A stretch of 64,000 bases of DNA from Craspedostauros australis (taxonomy: Eukaryota > Bacillariophyta > Bacillariophyceae > Mastogloiales > Achnanthaceae): NCBI GenBank assembly GCA_026770025.1, contig JAMXDE010000043.1, forward strand, positions 496,001 through 560,000. Direction: 5' to 3'. Positions 20,977 to 31,910 of the stretch are shown one piece after another. How positions within the stretch are numbered: the first letter of the stretch is position 1; the number at the start of each line of letters is the position of its first letter. Under the pieces are notes generated by a model. That model was not told where the DNA came from. It saw nothing but the letters and a program-made list of their open reading frames with translations, and searched no databases. The translations under genes and the position numbers were made by a program.

Positions 20977-22190
20977 GATGGGACAGAAGCAGAATGGAAT
21001 GGAATCGCAGACGAGCCCAAAGTGGATCGAGAACAATGGACTATTCCGAACGAAGAACAACAGCAGCAATCAAGGCTTGTTGGGACTGTTTAATTGGAAA
21101 CACCGGCGCGTCCTCAATCGCTCTATTCGCTTGTAATTGGTGCTTCAAACATGGAGCTGGTTCGATGATACGAAACCATCACGCTCTTGGGAAGCAAATG
21201 TTTGCAATCATTATGGATTTGGGATGGATCGATCGTGAGCGGACATGATCCAAGGGAGAGGTCCATCAGAGTTGAATACGTTGGCCAAAGCCGCCGATCA
21301 CAAAGTGCGGATTGGGTGCTGCTCCGTGAGAAACTGCCGCGACAGTGGTCAGTCAGTCACACTGCGATTTGCGCACGGCAGGATGTATGGTTCACCCTCG
21401 ATTGTCCATGGTGCAAGGGTCTGCTTCACCAAAAGAGACTTCGTTCTGAGTTCCGTAGGAGCTGACTGGGCCTGCGTCAAAGGCATCCAGCATCGCATGT
21501 GTGAGCTCTCCGCAAGGCCAAACATGACTCTTGCCTGGCTCAGTTCGCGGCGTGACACACACACTCTCTCTCTCCCTCCCTCTCTCTTTCTTTGGACACC
21601 AACGTCATCAAGAAAACCTTTGGTTCATCTGACACAGTCTCGCGATCGGCGTTGTGATAGTGGGGTGGCACCACTTAGTTAGCTCTTTCCCTTCGTCATC
21701 GTCTTCGTCTTCTTCTCTGTCTCTGTCTCCGTCTCTGTGTTCCACTCCGACCTCTCCGATCAAGCTGAAGGAGCACTTTCACCGCCTTGGATACCCTCTC
21801 TTCCCTGTCTTGTCCCCCTCGTATCGGAGAACCTGGGTGCACATGGAGCATTCTGTTCCCTCGGTATTTGTGAAGGCATTCGATGCGCAAGTGCGACACC
21901 TTGGCTGCGAATGGGCTTCAGGACAGGGCTTACCCTTGTGAGCAAAGTCGAGGTGGTAGATACAACTCTGAGTTGGTCCCTACGCCAAATCATCTGGAAC
22001 GGAAGACGAAGATGGTCGGAACTCGGATCAGATCTTTGTGGGAAAAAGAGTTTCTGATACGCTCTACCTGCTGCTGCCTCGTTCGCAAGCCATCATTTAT
22101 TGTGGAGGTATCACATTTCACGTCGGGCCATACAACGCCAGAGCACAGCCTGCCGAGTAGAAGCAAAGGAGATGATGGTGTCTGTGTAGG
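20977..22190 (+). repeat. 1.2-kb direct repeat, copy 1
   Basis: This is nearly identical to 30696-31910 (I count about nine substitutions and one single-base indel). It begins at TGATGGGACAGAAGC and ends at GTCTGTGTAG, exactly where transposon A begins. The longest open frame (21245-21682) is open in both copies but matches nothing I know. The ends are not TG...CA and there is no clear target duplication, so it is not obviously an LTR. Confidence 0.9.
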
Positions 22191-22342
22191 ACCCATGTGA
22201 GTGAGTCGACTAACCGTTTGTACAGTAGAGTGGCAATTTTTCTTCGATTACAACAGAACTAAGCATACCAACCTACTCATTATAGTCTTCATAGCAACAG
22301 GAAATATCCAGAATCTTAAAGTCCATATTTTAAGTTTTATGC
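22191..22342 (+). repeat. Transposon A left terminal inverted repeat
   Basis: About 150 bp, inverted relative to 26594-26747. The two arms differ at scattered positions, for example ACTAACCG against ACCAACCG and GTACAG against GTAAAG. This shows the insertion is not very recent. Confidence 0.85.
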
Positions 22343-22852
22343 ACCATCAAATATTTGGAGTCGTAGGGGTCAAACGTAGCCTTCCACAATCTAGTGTTGC
22401 CGAAAGTTCTTTGGTGTTCCGAGTTAATAACGATTTGTGCCCATTCACGTTGGTGTCTCCAGCTTTTTCCTTCCGCCTTGCTCGTTTGGAACACGTTAAA
22501 CAACGTTTGCCGCTCTGGAATCGATTGACATTTTGCGTTTGTGGACATCACACACATCATCACCACATGCGCACGCACACATCGTTGCCACGCAGACACA
22601 AAACCCCCGTCACATTTTTGCTTCATTCCAAAGGTGCCTCCGCCGATGCGATGCTCATTGTATCTGTTATGCTGCGGTTGTAGTGTGAGTAGTGAGAGTA
22701 CTAGTGACATTGGCGGTTGTTGTTTTCGCTGCTTCACCCAACACCTCCATCAGCATCACCTCCTCCACCCGCTTTCATTCAGCGTTCTACAGTGCCATTC
22801 ATCGATCAATCAATCAATCAATCAATCAAGCTACTCTGCTACCATCAACACC

Positions 22853-25800
22853 ATGTCCTCCATCGCCAGCAAAGCAACAATCAAGGGCGAAAACCTATGT
22901 CCTCGCAAGAAGCCTCGTTCCTGTGCTGCCCCTCTCGATTCTACTTTTGATTCGGATGGCAACTTGGCACCTAATCGTGAGCAGCTGTTGCCTGACAAGC
23001 TGTCTGCTGGATTGCGGAAGCCCACCAACATCACTCACGCGATCGAGGTGAAGCCGATGCTTCCAGTGGACAGCAACCTTGTGCCAACATTGGCGCATGT
23101 CGATGCCGCTAACCTGCGCGTCAACGTGCGCCTGTCCAGTGCAGCTGGTGTCATTTTTGATACACCAACGGTCACACTGCGTACGGTTGGACAAGGTGTC
23201 GGTGCTATCACAGTGGTAGACATCAGTGTGAACGTGCCACCTCCCATTGAGTCTCCTGCCAAACCAACTACCCGCGCAAGCACTGCACGACACGCAAACG
23301 CTGTCGCTGGAGGCGCTTCCAAGCATGTTGATGTTGACAGCAACGACGACTATGTGGATGGCCGTGATCGCAGGAGGAAGCGAACAGGACGCAACAGAAT
23401 CATCAACAAAACGGTGAGAGGATGGCGTCGCGATGCGTTGGTCCACGTTGCAGGGTTGGTTAAGTCTGGGCTACCTTCAAAAGCGTTCAACTCCATGCCA
23501 AAGACAGGCTTCACACTTGGTGGAAAGCACAACAAGCAAGTCTGGTGCAACATCAAACGGATGTAGGCACCAATTGCTTCTGCGCTCTGGGATGTGTTGC
23601 TCCCAAAAGAAGCGACACCAACTGGCCAGATGCATGAGGTGGTCCATTTTGTCCGGGCTGGACAAGCACTGCCACCACTGACGCTTGCACCAAATTTGTA
23701 CCGCATATGTGTTGGAGGGAGCAAACTGATGCACCTCTGCGCGAGAGCCGTTCTCGCAGAGTCTGCATCTCCAAAAGCATGCACAGATATTCTCACTGAA
23801 TACGTCAAGGGATTGCCAGAGGAAGAACGCCTGCATGTATATAGCAATCGACAAACCATCACTAAAAGCCAACAGAAGACATTGCAGCGCTACTACGACA
23901 TGTTGAGTGATGGGGAAACCAATCCGCCCAAAATTCTCCAATACCGTGTGACTACGTGTGCTTTGTTTGGTGTGGTGTCGTTTCTCTGCACTACAACCAC
24001 GTACAAGGCTGGCTTGTGCCACGCAGTGGAGCGGGAAGGAGTCGTATTCAAGAAAGTTCCAGTCTTCGATCGTGGAGGCAAAAGCAACAAGGCGCTATTC
24101 GACATGTACAAGACTACCACCACCAACCCAGTGGGCGAACCAGCATTCAAAGAGATGACAAAGCTACTAACACGACATGGCAAAGTGAACACAGGGCTGT
24201 CTCCCTTCGAAAGCCACTTTTTGTTGGCAATGCTAACTCTCAAACGCACGATCTCGCGCCTCGTCACACTTTTGAAGGCTAAGTATCCCACAACAAACGA
24301 TGCTGAGGACGAGAACGACGTGATTTCCCAACATCTGCGCACAGCTGAGTCTCTGTTGTACTCATTGGAGCTTCTTGTTGTCTTCGTCAAATGGGAATTC
24401 ACTGCCTCTCACATGCAGATGGAGTGTGATGACCCACTGCACTCAGCTCAATTCACGCTCACACCCCAACAAGAAGAAGACAACAACCAAACAATTCCAA
24501 CCAACCAGAACATGTACCAACAAGCACAAGCTCAGGAAGAAGATCACTCAAACAAATGACATTGCTTCTGCCACCAATGACACTCCAACCATCACAATTG
24601 ATATTCCTGACATCACTCGTGTGACACATGCTGCTGCCAATGACACCACCACTGACAATAATGAACAGCCTTGCGCCACCACAGACAAACAACACACTGG
24701 AGTATGTAACCGTTGTGCAGGGGTGATGCGTTTTGTGGACGACCGATATGTCCCTTTTGTGACATCGCTTATGGAAGATCACCTTGCGGAACACGCGACA
24801 GAATTGGAGTCGATGCTCAATGCCGCACCAGGGTTCAACAACGAAATACTGTGGTACATGGCACACAAAGTGCGCAGCAAGGTTCAATTCGGACAAATTG
24901 AGCAGTACCTCCAAAGTATCAACAACCGAGAGGATCGCGCACATGTGGTGCTGGACCACAAACAGAAAATTCTTCCGACTGGCCAAGGCGAAGCTCAACA
25001 AGAATACTGGGGCAAGAAGGGCATGTCTCTGTTGGGCGCGATGGTGATAACATGTCACAACGACGTTTTCACGTATCGCTTCATCGATATCATTGTCAAA
25101 GGGAGGCCAACTCAAGACACCCTCCAAGTTGGCGGGCTTCTCAAAATTGTGCAACAACAGGTGAGAAAACTGCTTCCATCGGTCACCGAAATTGTCATCC
25201 AATCCAATAATGCGTCTTGTTTTGCGAGCCACAAGCACATCCCACTGATCACATCAGTGCTGAACAAGAACCTTGGAACGCAAAATGTCCCCAAGATTGC
25301 GGCCTGGATCTACACTGAAGCCCAAACAGGTAAAGGTCGCCTTGACACGCACTTTGCATACATCACTGTTGTACTGTGAGCGTATGTGCTGGAGGACAAT
25401 GACATCAAGACAGAACACCAACTTTTTGATGTATTGGAAGCCAACAACATTGCAGGAACGACCTCACTTTTGGTGGATGCAGAATGCCTCAAGGGGCGTG
25501 TCCTGAGTTTCCCTGGCATGCCAAAGAAGCATTTCTGCGTGAAAGGGCAAAAGGTATGCCAAACGCACAAGGTCAAGTTTGGAGATGACAAGGCCAATTT
25601 GGTGGCGGCATCTGGCGTCACAGATGACGTACTTGTCCCGTGTGTGGAGTGGGAGAAATGGGAAATCAACCAGCTGGGTGTCCGCACGATCGCAACGCAC
25701 ACGTCAGGAAAGGAACCGTTCACCGCCGAATCACCAAAGAAGAAGAAGAAGAAGACGCGAAAGTGGGGTGCTACTGCGGTGGAGAGCAAGGCGCTCGTGT

Positions 25801-26402
25801 TTCGCGATGCATTGAAGATGGGGCAAGGAGAGCTACCACACGACCACACCGCAAAATTGAAAGACCAGACTGCGGAAGCAGAAATCCCCCGACTCGCAGT
25901 GAAGGGCTGGGCAGTGAAAACAACGCGCAGCAACGCTGAGTTACCACGGTACGTACTGCAGAAATTGGATGAAATGAGCATGGCAGCCAAAGAGGACCCG
26001 AAAAACCGACCAACAGAACACGAAGCGCACCGCCGATTGATGGAGCTGCAGGGAACAGAGACTGATTGGTTCACGCAATTGCACGGAAGTCCAATGCGCG
26101 TGAAATCGCACCTGACCGCGGCGTACTACAGCTCACAACGTGACGCCAAGAAAACAGCCGCGGCACCAGGTACGACCGACAACAACAAAAAATGGCATCA
26201 CCGTCACCACCATCACCATCACCACCAACAGCAACAGCAACAGCAACCGCTGCGGAACCAACAGGTACGAAACCATCAGACTAGCAGAAGAGCCAAGAAG
26301 AGGAAGAGATGGAAGAAGAGGAAAGGGAGAATAGGATGTGGTGCGAGGCCAACATCACGAAGAGACACGCGGAGAATGAAGAGATGGTCCCGCAAGAAGT
26401 GA
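22853..26402 (+). pseudogene. Transposon A transposase, disrupted
   Basis: Joining the frames conceptually gives a protein that aligns end to end with transposon B's. It has an N-terminal KKPRS / EQLLPDK domain, a WRRDA...MPKxGF...GxHxxxVW block, RRYYDM-like and TTTYKAGL segments, a VCNRC pair, then VLDHKQKILPTGQGEAQQEY, a QSNNAxCFAS block and WIYTEAQTGK. Breaks: TAG at about 23564 where B has Trp (TGG); a frameshift near 24465; TGA at about 25377 where B has Arg (CGA). The second acidic residue of the presumed catalytic triad is Asn (AAT, 25206-25208) where B has Asp. The C-terminus is His- and Gln-rich. It is non-functional as it stands. Confidence 0.8.
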
Positions 26403-26593
26403 GGGAAGCGATTCGCACGAGGATGAGACGGAGACTGATGGCGAAAATGGAGGAACAAAATAAGGACTAATTAATTCAAAATGTGAACAAATTCGCCAAA
26501 ACCAAGAACACAAGCACGTTATTTTGGATCGAACTTGTCGGATGTCTATCGCTCAGTTTAGGAGTGGTCCAAAAAAGCGCACATTGACAGGTC

Positions 26594-26748
26594 CATAAAA
26601 CTTAAAATATGGACTTTGAGATTCTGGTTAATTTTCCTGTTGCTATGGACACTATAATGAGTAGGTTGGTATGCTTAGTTCTGTTAACATCGAAGAGAAA
26701 GTGCCACTCTACTTTACAAACGGTTGGTCGACTCACTCACATGGGTCA
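26594..26748 (-). repeat. Transposon A right terminal inverted repeat
   Basis: This is the inverted counterpart of the left end, finishing CACTCACATGGGTC. It ends 157 bp before the start codon of the LRR gene, so the element sits in that gene's upstream region. Confidence 0.85.
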
Positions 26749-26904
26749 TAATACAATCGCAGAGTCCGACCTATTCCTCATTTCCCCACAACAGAAGCAC
26801 ACCCCAAAACAACACCAATCCAAACAACCAAGGAGAGGAGTGCAATCTATTCTATAACATTATCTATTCCACGTATCGTAGAATCCTCGCAAAGCACGAC
26901 CGTG

Positions 26905-29900
26905 ATGGACGACCGAAAGTTGCCACCAATGAGCGCTGGCGATGCCAAGAGGGATGCCGAGAAGGAAGACGATGATGATGGCCAGAAGAAGCAACCGGCA
27001 GCGAACGCCGTCCTGGGAGCGTACATGAAAACCTCCGAACAGTCCATGAAGGAGACCGACAACGGCGACGACCAGGGCAGCAGGCCCAAGCTGCCATCGC
27101 GCCGTCGGGAGGTCCGCATCGGTCGAGACAGAGACAGGAGACGCAACAGCGGAGCATCAACCACAACCAACTCCACCGCGGACGCTGATGCCAAAGCAAA
27201 GGCCAGAGCCGGAGCTCTGCGCGCTGCTGGCCTGGCCCGCCCCAGCGAAAGGTCCTCAGCCGGATCCGGCTCCTTCGCCGCCATTGGATCGGAGCAACCG
27301 AAGTCAAGACCGCCACCGCTGCGACCAGGAGCCGTGTCAGTTCCGGGCGTTGGTGCATCAATGGAAGCCATCGAAGCTTCCAATGCGTCCAATGCAGCGT
27401 ACACGATGTCGCAGAAGGTCGGGGCTGTCCCCGCATCCGCCAGGACCTTCGACAAGTCGGCCGCCGGTAGCGAACATGACGGCAAGAAACCCAACTTCCC
27501 TCGGGGCACGCGAACAACGAAACGGGATTCCAATCCCACCAGGATCACCAGGATCACCAGCCTCAGCCGCAGTTCAACTGAGATGAAGCAGGATGAAGAT
27601 GGGCTGCTGCAGCTAGAGGATGACACGCCACAGACCGTGCCGAACGAACCAGGCCCCACTTCAAATGGTGACAACTTGCGCACGTCCACGGCCTCTACCT
27701 TTTCCGCCGATCCATCTCACGCGCCACCGGTCTCGGTTGTGCACCAAAATACATCTTCCAACGTCTCCGTCTTCACCATGGACCAAACCGAAGACCTGTC
27801 CACGATCGCCACCCCCATCACAGCTCAGCTGGCTCCAACCGATGACGACCTGGCGGATCGTGTCAAGGAGCGTCTCGAGAAGGATTTCGCGGAGCGCATG
27901 GAGGCGCAGGTAAAGGAGCGCACGGAGGCACAGGTACGGGAGCGCATGCGCTTGGAGCAAACGCGCAATGGCGGGGGCGCGACAACCAACGGCGCAGTTG
28001 TCACCGCCGAAGTGGTGGAGGTCACGAAGGACGACGAAAACGGCAACTCCGGCAGTCAAAGCAGGCGCAGGAGGTGCATTGGCATCATCGTCGCTTTCGT
28101 GTTGGCAGGGATCGGCACTGCAATCGGCGTGGCACTGTCAGGTCGCAACTCCAACAGCTCCTCCAACAACTCCTCCAATGCCGACAACAGATCTCTCGTG
28201 ACGTCAGCACCAACCGCAGCTCCCATCACATCATCGAGCCCGACCTTCACACCGCAGACAGCAGAATTCGACACGCTCGTCAATCGTCTGGCGCAGATAC
28301 TGGAAGGTGAACCGGCAAACACCGGGCGCGATGTACTGGAGGACCGATCCACTACACAGTACAGAGCATTGGACTGGCTCGCAAACCAAGACGTCGCAAA
28401 GATCGACCCGGCCTTAGCGCCCACATCCGAACTCCTCGAACGCTACGCACTCGCCGTTCTGTACTACACGACCGGAGGCGAGGACAGGTGGGGGAACAAA
28501 TTCAACTTTCTTACCAACAGCAGCGTCTGCGAATGGGGTGATGTCATTGATAACTTCGGCGGCATTGTTTCGTGCGACGAAGCTGGCAGGGCGACTACGC
28601 TTCACTTTGATTCCAACTTCATGACTGGCACCATTCCGAAAGAGCTTTTCCTCCTCGAACAGCTCACCAGCTTGCACATCAACAACAACGTCATCACAGG
28701 AACGCTGCCAACCGAAATTGGTCTTTTATCAAACTTGATGGAGCTCCACATAGTCGTCCTCCCAATGTCCGGCCCGATGCCCACGGAGATCGGCCGTCTG
28801 GTCAACTTGATGGACGCTCAATTTAATAAAATCGGTCTCACCGGCACGCTTCCGTCCGAGATTGGCAACCTGAAGTTACTTCAATTGCTGTATATCGCCG
28901 ACAACTCCCTGACAGGCGCGTTGCCCACCGAGGTCGGTGAGATGCAAGCCCTGACCAACCTCCAGATCTTTCAGAACAGATTCAACGGGACAGTTCCAAT
29001 CGAGTGGGGCCAGCTTACCAACCTGCAGAGTCTCGGTGTGGAGCAAACTGAGTTGCAGGGCGACCTGAATCCAATCTTTTGCTCAGGCTCACATCTCGAC
29101 CTTTTTCACTTCTACTCAGATTGCGTTGCCACTGACGATGGTGGGATTCCAGCAGAAACGACATGCTCCTGCTGCTCGAACTGTTGCGACGCCGCGGACA
29201 AATGCTGCAGCACTCAGACAGAGTGTCCCATCTTGAATGCCGAGAAAATGAGCGACATACTCGCCATATTGGAACCATATGTGCAGGGCGATCCAATCTT
29301 TACAGACCCGTTGGTGTTCAATGATATCGGAAGCCCGCAATACCGCGCGCTGGACTGGTTTGCAAATCGCGATCTCCTCTATCTGGATCTCGCCAACACG
29401 GCAGATGAGGTGGTCGTGGAGCGATACGCCTTGGCTGTGTTCTACTATGCCACTACCAACGATGGGCCTTGGGGCACGACTGCTTCTGTTATGTCGCCTT
29501 TATCCGTTTGCGAATGGTGGAATGGGGAAGGAGGTATCCGATGCGACGCCGAGGGCCGCGTCACCTCCATCATGCTCTCAGACTCAAACATGGACGCTGA
29601 CCAGCTTCCCTCCGAGATTGCTCTTTTCAAATACTTGACCATCTTCGATTGCTCCGACAATCCCATCTCCGGGTCCCTCCCCACAGAAATGGGGAAGCTG
29701 GATTGGCTTGAGGAACTCAACCTCTCGTTCAACCTCATGGTTGGCACAATCCCGACGGAATATGGAGATCTTTCGAGTCTCAGACTTCTCGATCTCAGCT
29801 TCGGCTTCCTCAAGGAGGAAGTCCCATCAGAGCTCGGGAGGTTGTTGGCACTGGAGGAGTTCTACCTTGACGACAATGAGCTCACAGGCGCGTTGCCATT

Positions 29901-30183
29901 CGAAATTGGTGATCTGTCCCAGCTTGTTTCCGTCTCCGTTTCAGGAAACTCCATCAACGGGGAGGTCCCGCTCCAATGGGGGAATCTGACGAATTTGCAC
30001 AGCCTTGAATTGCGGGGGAACTCGATCACAGGCAACCTCACTGATGTGTTCTGCGATGGATCATTCCAATTCGATTGGTTTACTTCAGACTGCAAGGAAC
30101 CGGACGACAACATCCTGCCTCCAGAGACCGAGTGCGCATGCTGCACACAGTGTTGCGACCGAAATGACGTCTGCCTCCCCTAG
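26905..30183 (+). CDS. Membrane LRR receptor-like protein with duplicated ectodomain
   Basis: This is a 1092-aa intronless ORF from ATG 26905. Residues 1-385 are charged and disordered with an Arg/Glu-rich helical stretch just before the membrane. One TM helix lies at about 390-413 (CIGIIVAFVLAGIGTAIGVAL after a basic RRRR). Without a signal peptide, the C-terminal part is probably outside the cell. The ectodomain is an internal duplication: each half has a TQYRALDW/PQYRALDWFAN block, an ERYALAVxYY block, an SVCEW pair, plant-type LRRs (GTLPTEIGLLSNL, GALPTEVGEMQAL, GSLPTEMGKLDWL) and a Cys-rich end (CSCCSNCC, CACCTQCC). LRRs span about 556-712 and 886-1046. This architecture is common in diatoms; ligands are unknown. 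There is no kinase domain, so signalling would need a partner. Confidence 0.9.
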   Translation: MDDRKLPPMSAGDAKRDAEKEDDDDGQKKQPAANAVLGAYMKTSEQSMKETDNGDDQGSRPKLPSRRREVRIGRDRDRRRNSGASTTTNSTADADAKAKARAGALRAAGLARPSERSSAGSGSFAAIGSEQPKSRPPPLRPGAVSVPGVGASMEAIEASNASNAAYTMSQKVGAVPASARTFDKSAAGSEHDGKKPNFPRGTRTTKRDSNPTRITRITSLSRSSTEMKQDEDGLLQLEDDTPQTVPNEPGPTSNGDNLRTSTASTFSADPSHAPPVSVVHQNTSSNVSVFTMDQTEDLSTIATPITAQLAPTDDDLADRVKERLEKDFAERMEAQVKERTEAQVRERMRLEQTRNGGGATTNGAVVTAEVVEVTKDDENGNSGSQSRRRRCIGIIVAFVLAGIGTAIGVALSGRNSNSSSNNSSNADNRSLVTSAPTAAPITSSSPTFTPQTAEFDTLVNRLAQILEGEPANTGRDVLEDRSTTQYRALDWLANQDVAKIDPALAPTSELLERYALAVLYYTTGGEDRWGNKFNFLTNSSVCEWGDVIDNFGGIVSCDEAGRATTLHFDSNFMTGTIPKELFLLEQLTSLHINNNVITGTLPTEIGLLSNLMELHIVVLPMSGPMPTEIGRLVNLMDAQFNKIGLTGTLPSEIGNLKLLQLLYIADNSLTGALPTEVGEMQALTNLQIFQNRFNGTVPIEWGQLTNLQSLGVEQTELQGDLNPIFCSGSHLDLFHFYSDCVATDDGGIPAETTCSCCSNCCDAADKCCSTQTECPILNAEKMSDILAILEPYVQGDPIFTDPLVFNDIGSPQYRALDWFANRDLLYLDLANTADEVVVERYALAVFYYATTNDGPWGTTASVMSPLSVCEWWNGEGGIRCDAEGRVTSIMLSDSNMDADQLPSEIALFKYLTIFDCSDNPISGSLPTEMGKLDWLEELNLSFNLMVGTIPTEYGDLSSLRLLDLSFGFLKEEVPSELGRLLALEEFYLDDNELTGALPFEIGDLSQLVSVSVSGNSINGEVPLQWGNLTNLHSLELRGNSITGNLTDVFCDGSFQFDWFTSDCKEPDDNILPPETECACCTQCCDRNDVCLP

Positions 30184-30695
30184 GGAGCGACGAGCGGCGG
30201 AGCATACAAGTGGGGGCAAGTCGGAGGAGACGGGGGAGACCGCTCAGCAAACTTCCTCCCACGATCGACTCGCGGCACTTTGCTCTGTGGCAGGTCATTC
30301 CAAATAGAAGCACTTAAGCATGAGACGACGAGCTACACAAAGAAGTGCTATTCTCTTTACGTTACTGATCAGCTATCACCGCGAGCATACGTCCCAGAGA
30401 GTACGGGCTGGTGTTGTATCCGTGGTTGCTGTGAGCACCAGAAGAAAGTGAAAGTGGCTCGGGTTCTGTGCCAACTTCGCTGGCAGGAGTCGCCCGGTAT
30501 CGTCGCGTCACCCAGCGTTTCGCGCCAACGTCAGCGATGTCAAGTACTACACTTCGCCGAACATTCGAGCGCGGTCGTGAAGAAGTGCCGCTCGCCAAAC
30601 GCAACTTATCCTGTCATGATAAAACGTATGTCGTCATCAACATCACGATGTGGAGTGATCAACGAGAGGAACCACCTGTTTTTGGTGGATTGACG
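30184..30695. other. Intergenic, 3' flank of the LRR gene
   Basis: No gene is supportable here. Short open frames without motifs lead up to the second copy of the 1.2-kb repeat. Confidence 0.5.
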
Positions 30696-31910
30696 TGATG
30701 GGACAGAAGCAGAATGGAATGGAATCGCAGACGAGCCCAAAGTGGATCGAGAACAATGGACTATTCCGAACGAAGAACAACAGCAGCAATCAAGGCTTGT
30801 TGGGACTGTTTAATTGGAAACACCGGCGCGTCCTCAATCGCTCTATTCGCTTGTAATTGGTGCTTCAAACATGAAGCTGGTTCGATGATACGAAACCATC
30901 ACGCTCTTGGGAAGCAAGTGTTTGCAATCATTATGGACTTGGGATGGATCGATCGTGAGCGGACATGATCCAAGGGAGAGGTCCATCAGAGTTGAATACG
31001 TTGACCAAAGCCGCCGATCACAAAGTGCGGATTGGGTGCTGTTCCGTGAGAAACTGCCGCGACAGTGGTCAGTCAGTCACACTGCGATTTGCGCACGGCA
31101 GGATGTATGGTTCACCCTCGATTGTCCATGGTGCAAGGGTCTGCTTCACCAAAAGAGACTTCGTTCTGAGTTCCGTAGGAGCTGACTGGGCCTGCGTCAA
31201 AGGCATCCAGCATCGCATGTGTGAGCTCTCCGCAAGGCCAAACATGACTCTTGCCTGGCTCAGTTCGCGGCGTGACACACACACTCTCTCTCTCCCTCCC
31301 TCTCTCTTTCTTTGGACACCAACGTCATCAAGAAAACCTTTGGTTCATCTGACACAGTCTCGCGATCGGCGTTGTGATAGTGGGGTGGCACCACTTAGTT
31401 AGCTCTTTCCCTTCGTCATCGTCTTCGTCTTCTTCTCTGTCTCTGTCTCCGTCTCTGTGTTCCACTCCGACCTCTCCGATCAAGCTGAAGGAGCACTTTC
31501 ACCGCCTTGGATACCCTCTCTTCCCTGTCTTGTCCCCCTCGTATCGGAGAACCTGGGTGCACATGGAGCATTCTGTTCCCTCGGTATTTGTGAAGGCATT
31601 CGATGCGCAAGTGCGACACCTTGGCTGCGAATGGGCTTCAGGACAGGGCTTACCCTTGTGAGCAAAGTCGAGGTGGTAGATACAACTCTGAGTTGGTCCC
31701 TACGCCAAATCATCTGGAACGGAAGACGAAGATGGTCGGAACTCGGATCAGATCTTTGTGGGGAAAAAGAGTTTCTGATACGCTCTACCTGCTGCTGCCT
31801 CGTTCGCAAGCCATCAATTATTGTGGAGGTATCACATTTCACTTCGAACCATACAACGCCAGAGCACAGCCTGCCGAGTAGAAGCAAAGGAGATGATGGT
31901 GTCTGTGTAG
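30696..31910 (+). repeat. 1.2-kb direct repeat, copy 2
   Basis: This is about 99% identical to 20977-22190 and in the same orientation. Identity stops at GTCTGTGTAG, after which unique sequence (ATGGTGGCGG) follows instead of transposon A. The pair brackets transposon A and the LRR gene. Confidence 0.9.

Larger units (their letters stand above)
22190..26748 (+). mobile_element. DNA transposon A, unassigned superfamily, inactive
   Basis: This is a 4.56-kb element. Its ends are inverted copies over about 150 bp, starting GACCCATGTGAGTGAGTCGAC on both sides and ending inward at TTAAGTTTTATG / CATAAAACTTAA. TA dinucleotides lie just outside both ends (22188-22189 and 26749-26750), compatible with a TA target duplication. 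It carries one large transposase gene, now broken. It is related to transposon B at 39.3-45.9 kb in terminal motif (GTGAGTCGAC), inner TIR boundary and protein. Confidence 0.85.

Noticed and set aside
20977-31910. The 1.2-kb direct repeats as LTRs of a retrotransposon
   Set aside because: Ends are not TG...CA. The DNA between them is a DNA transposon and a cellular LRR gene, with no reverse transcriptase, primer-binding site or target duplication.
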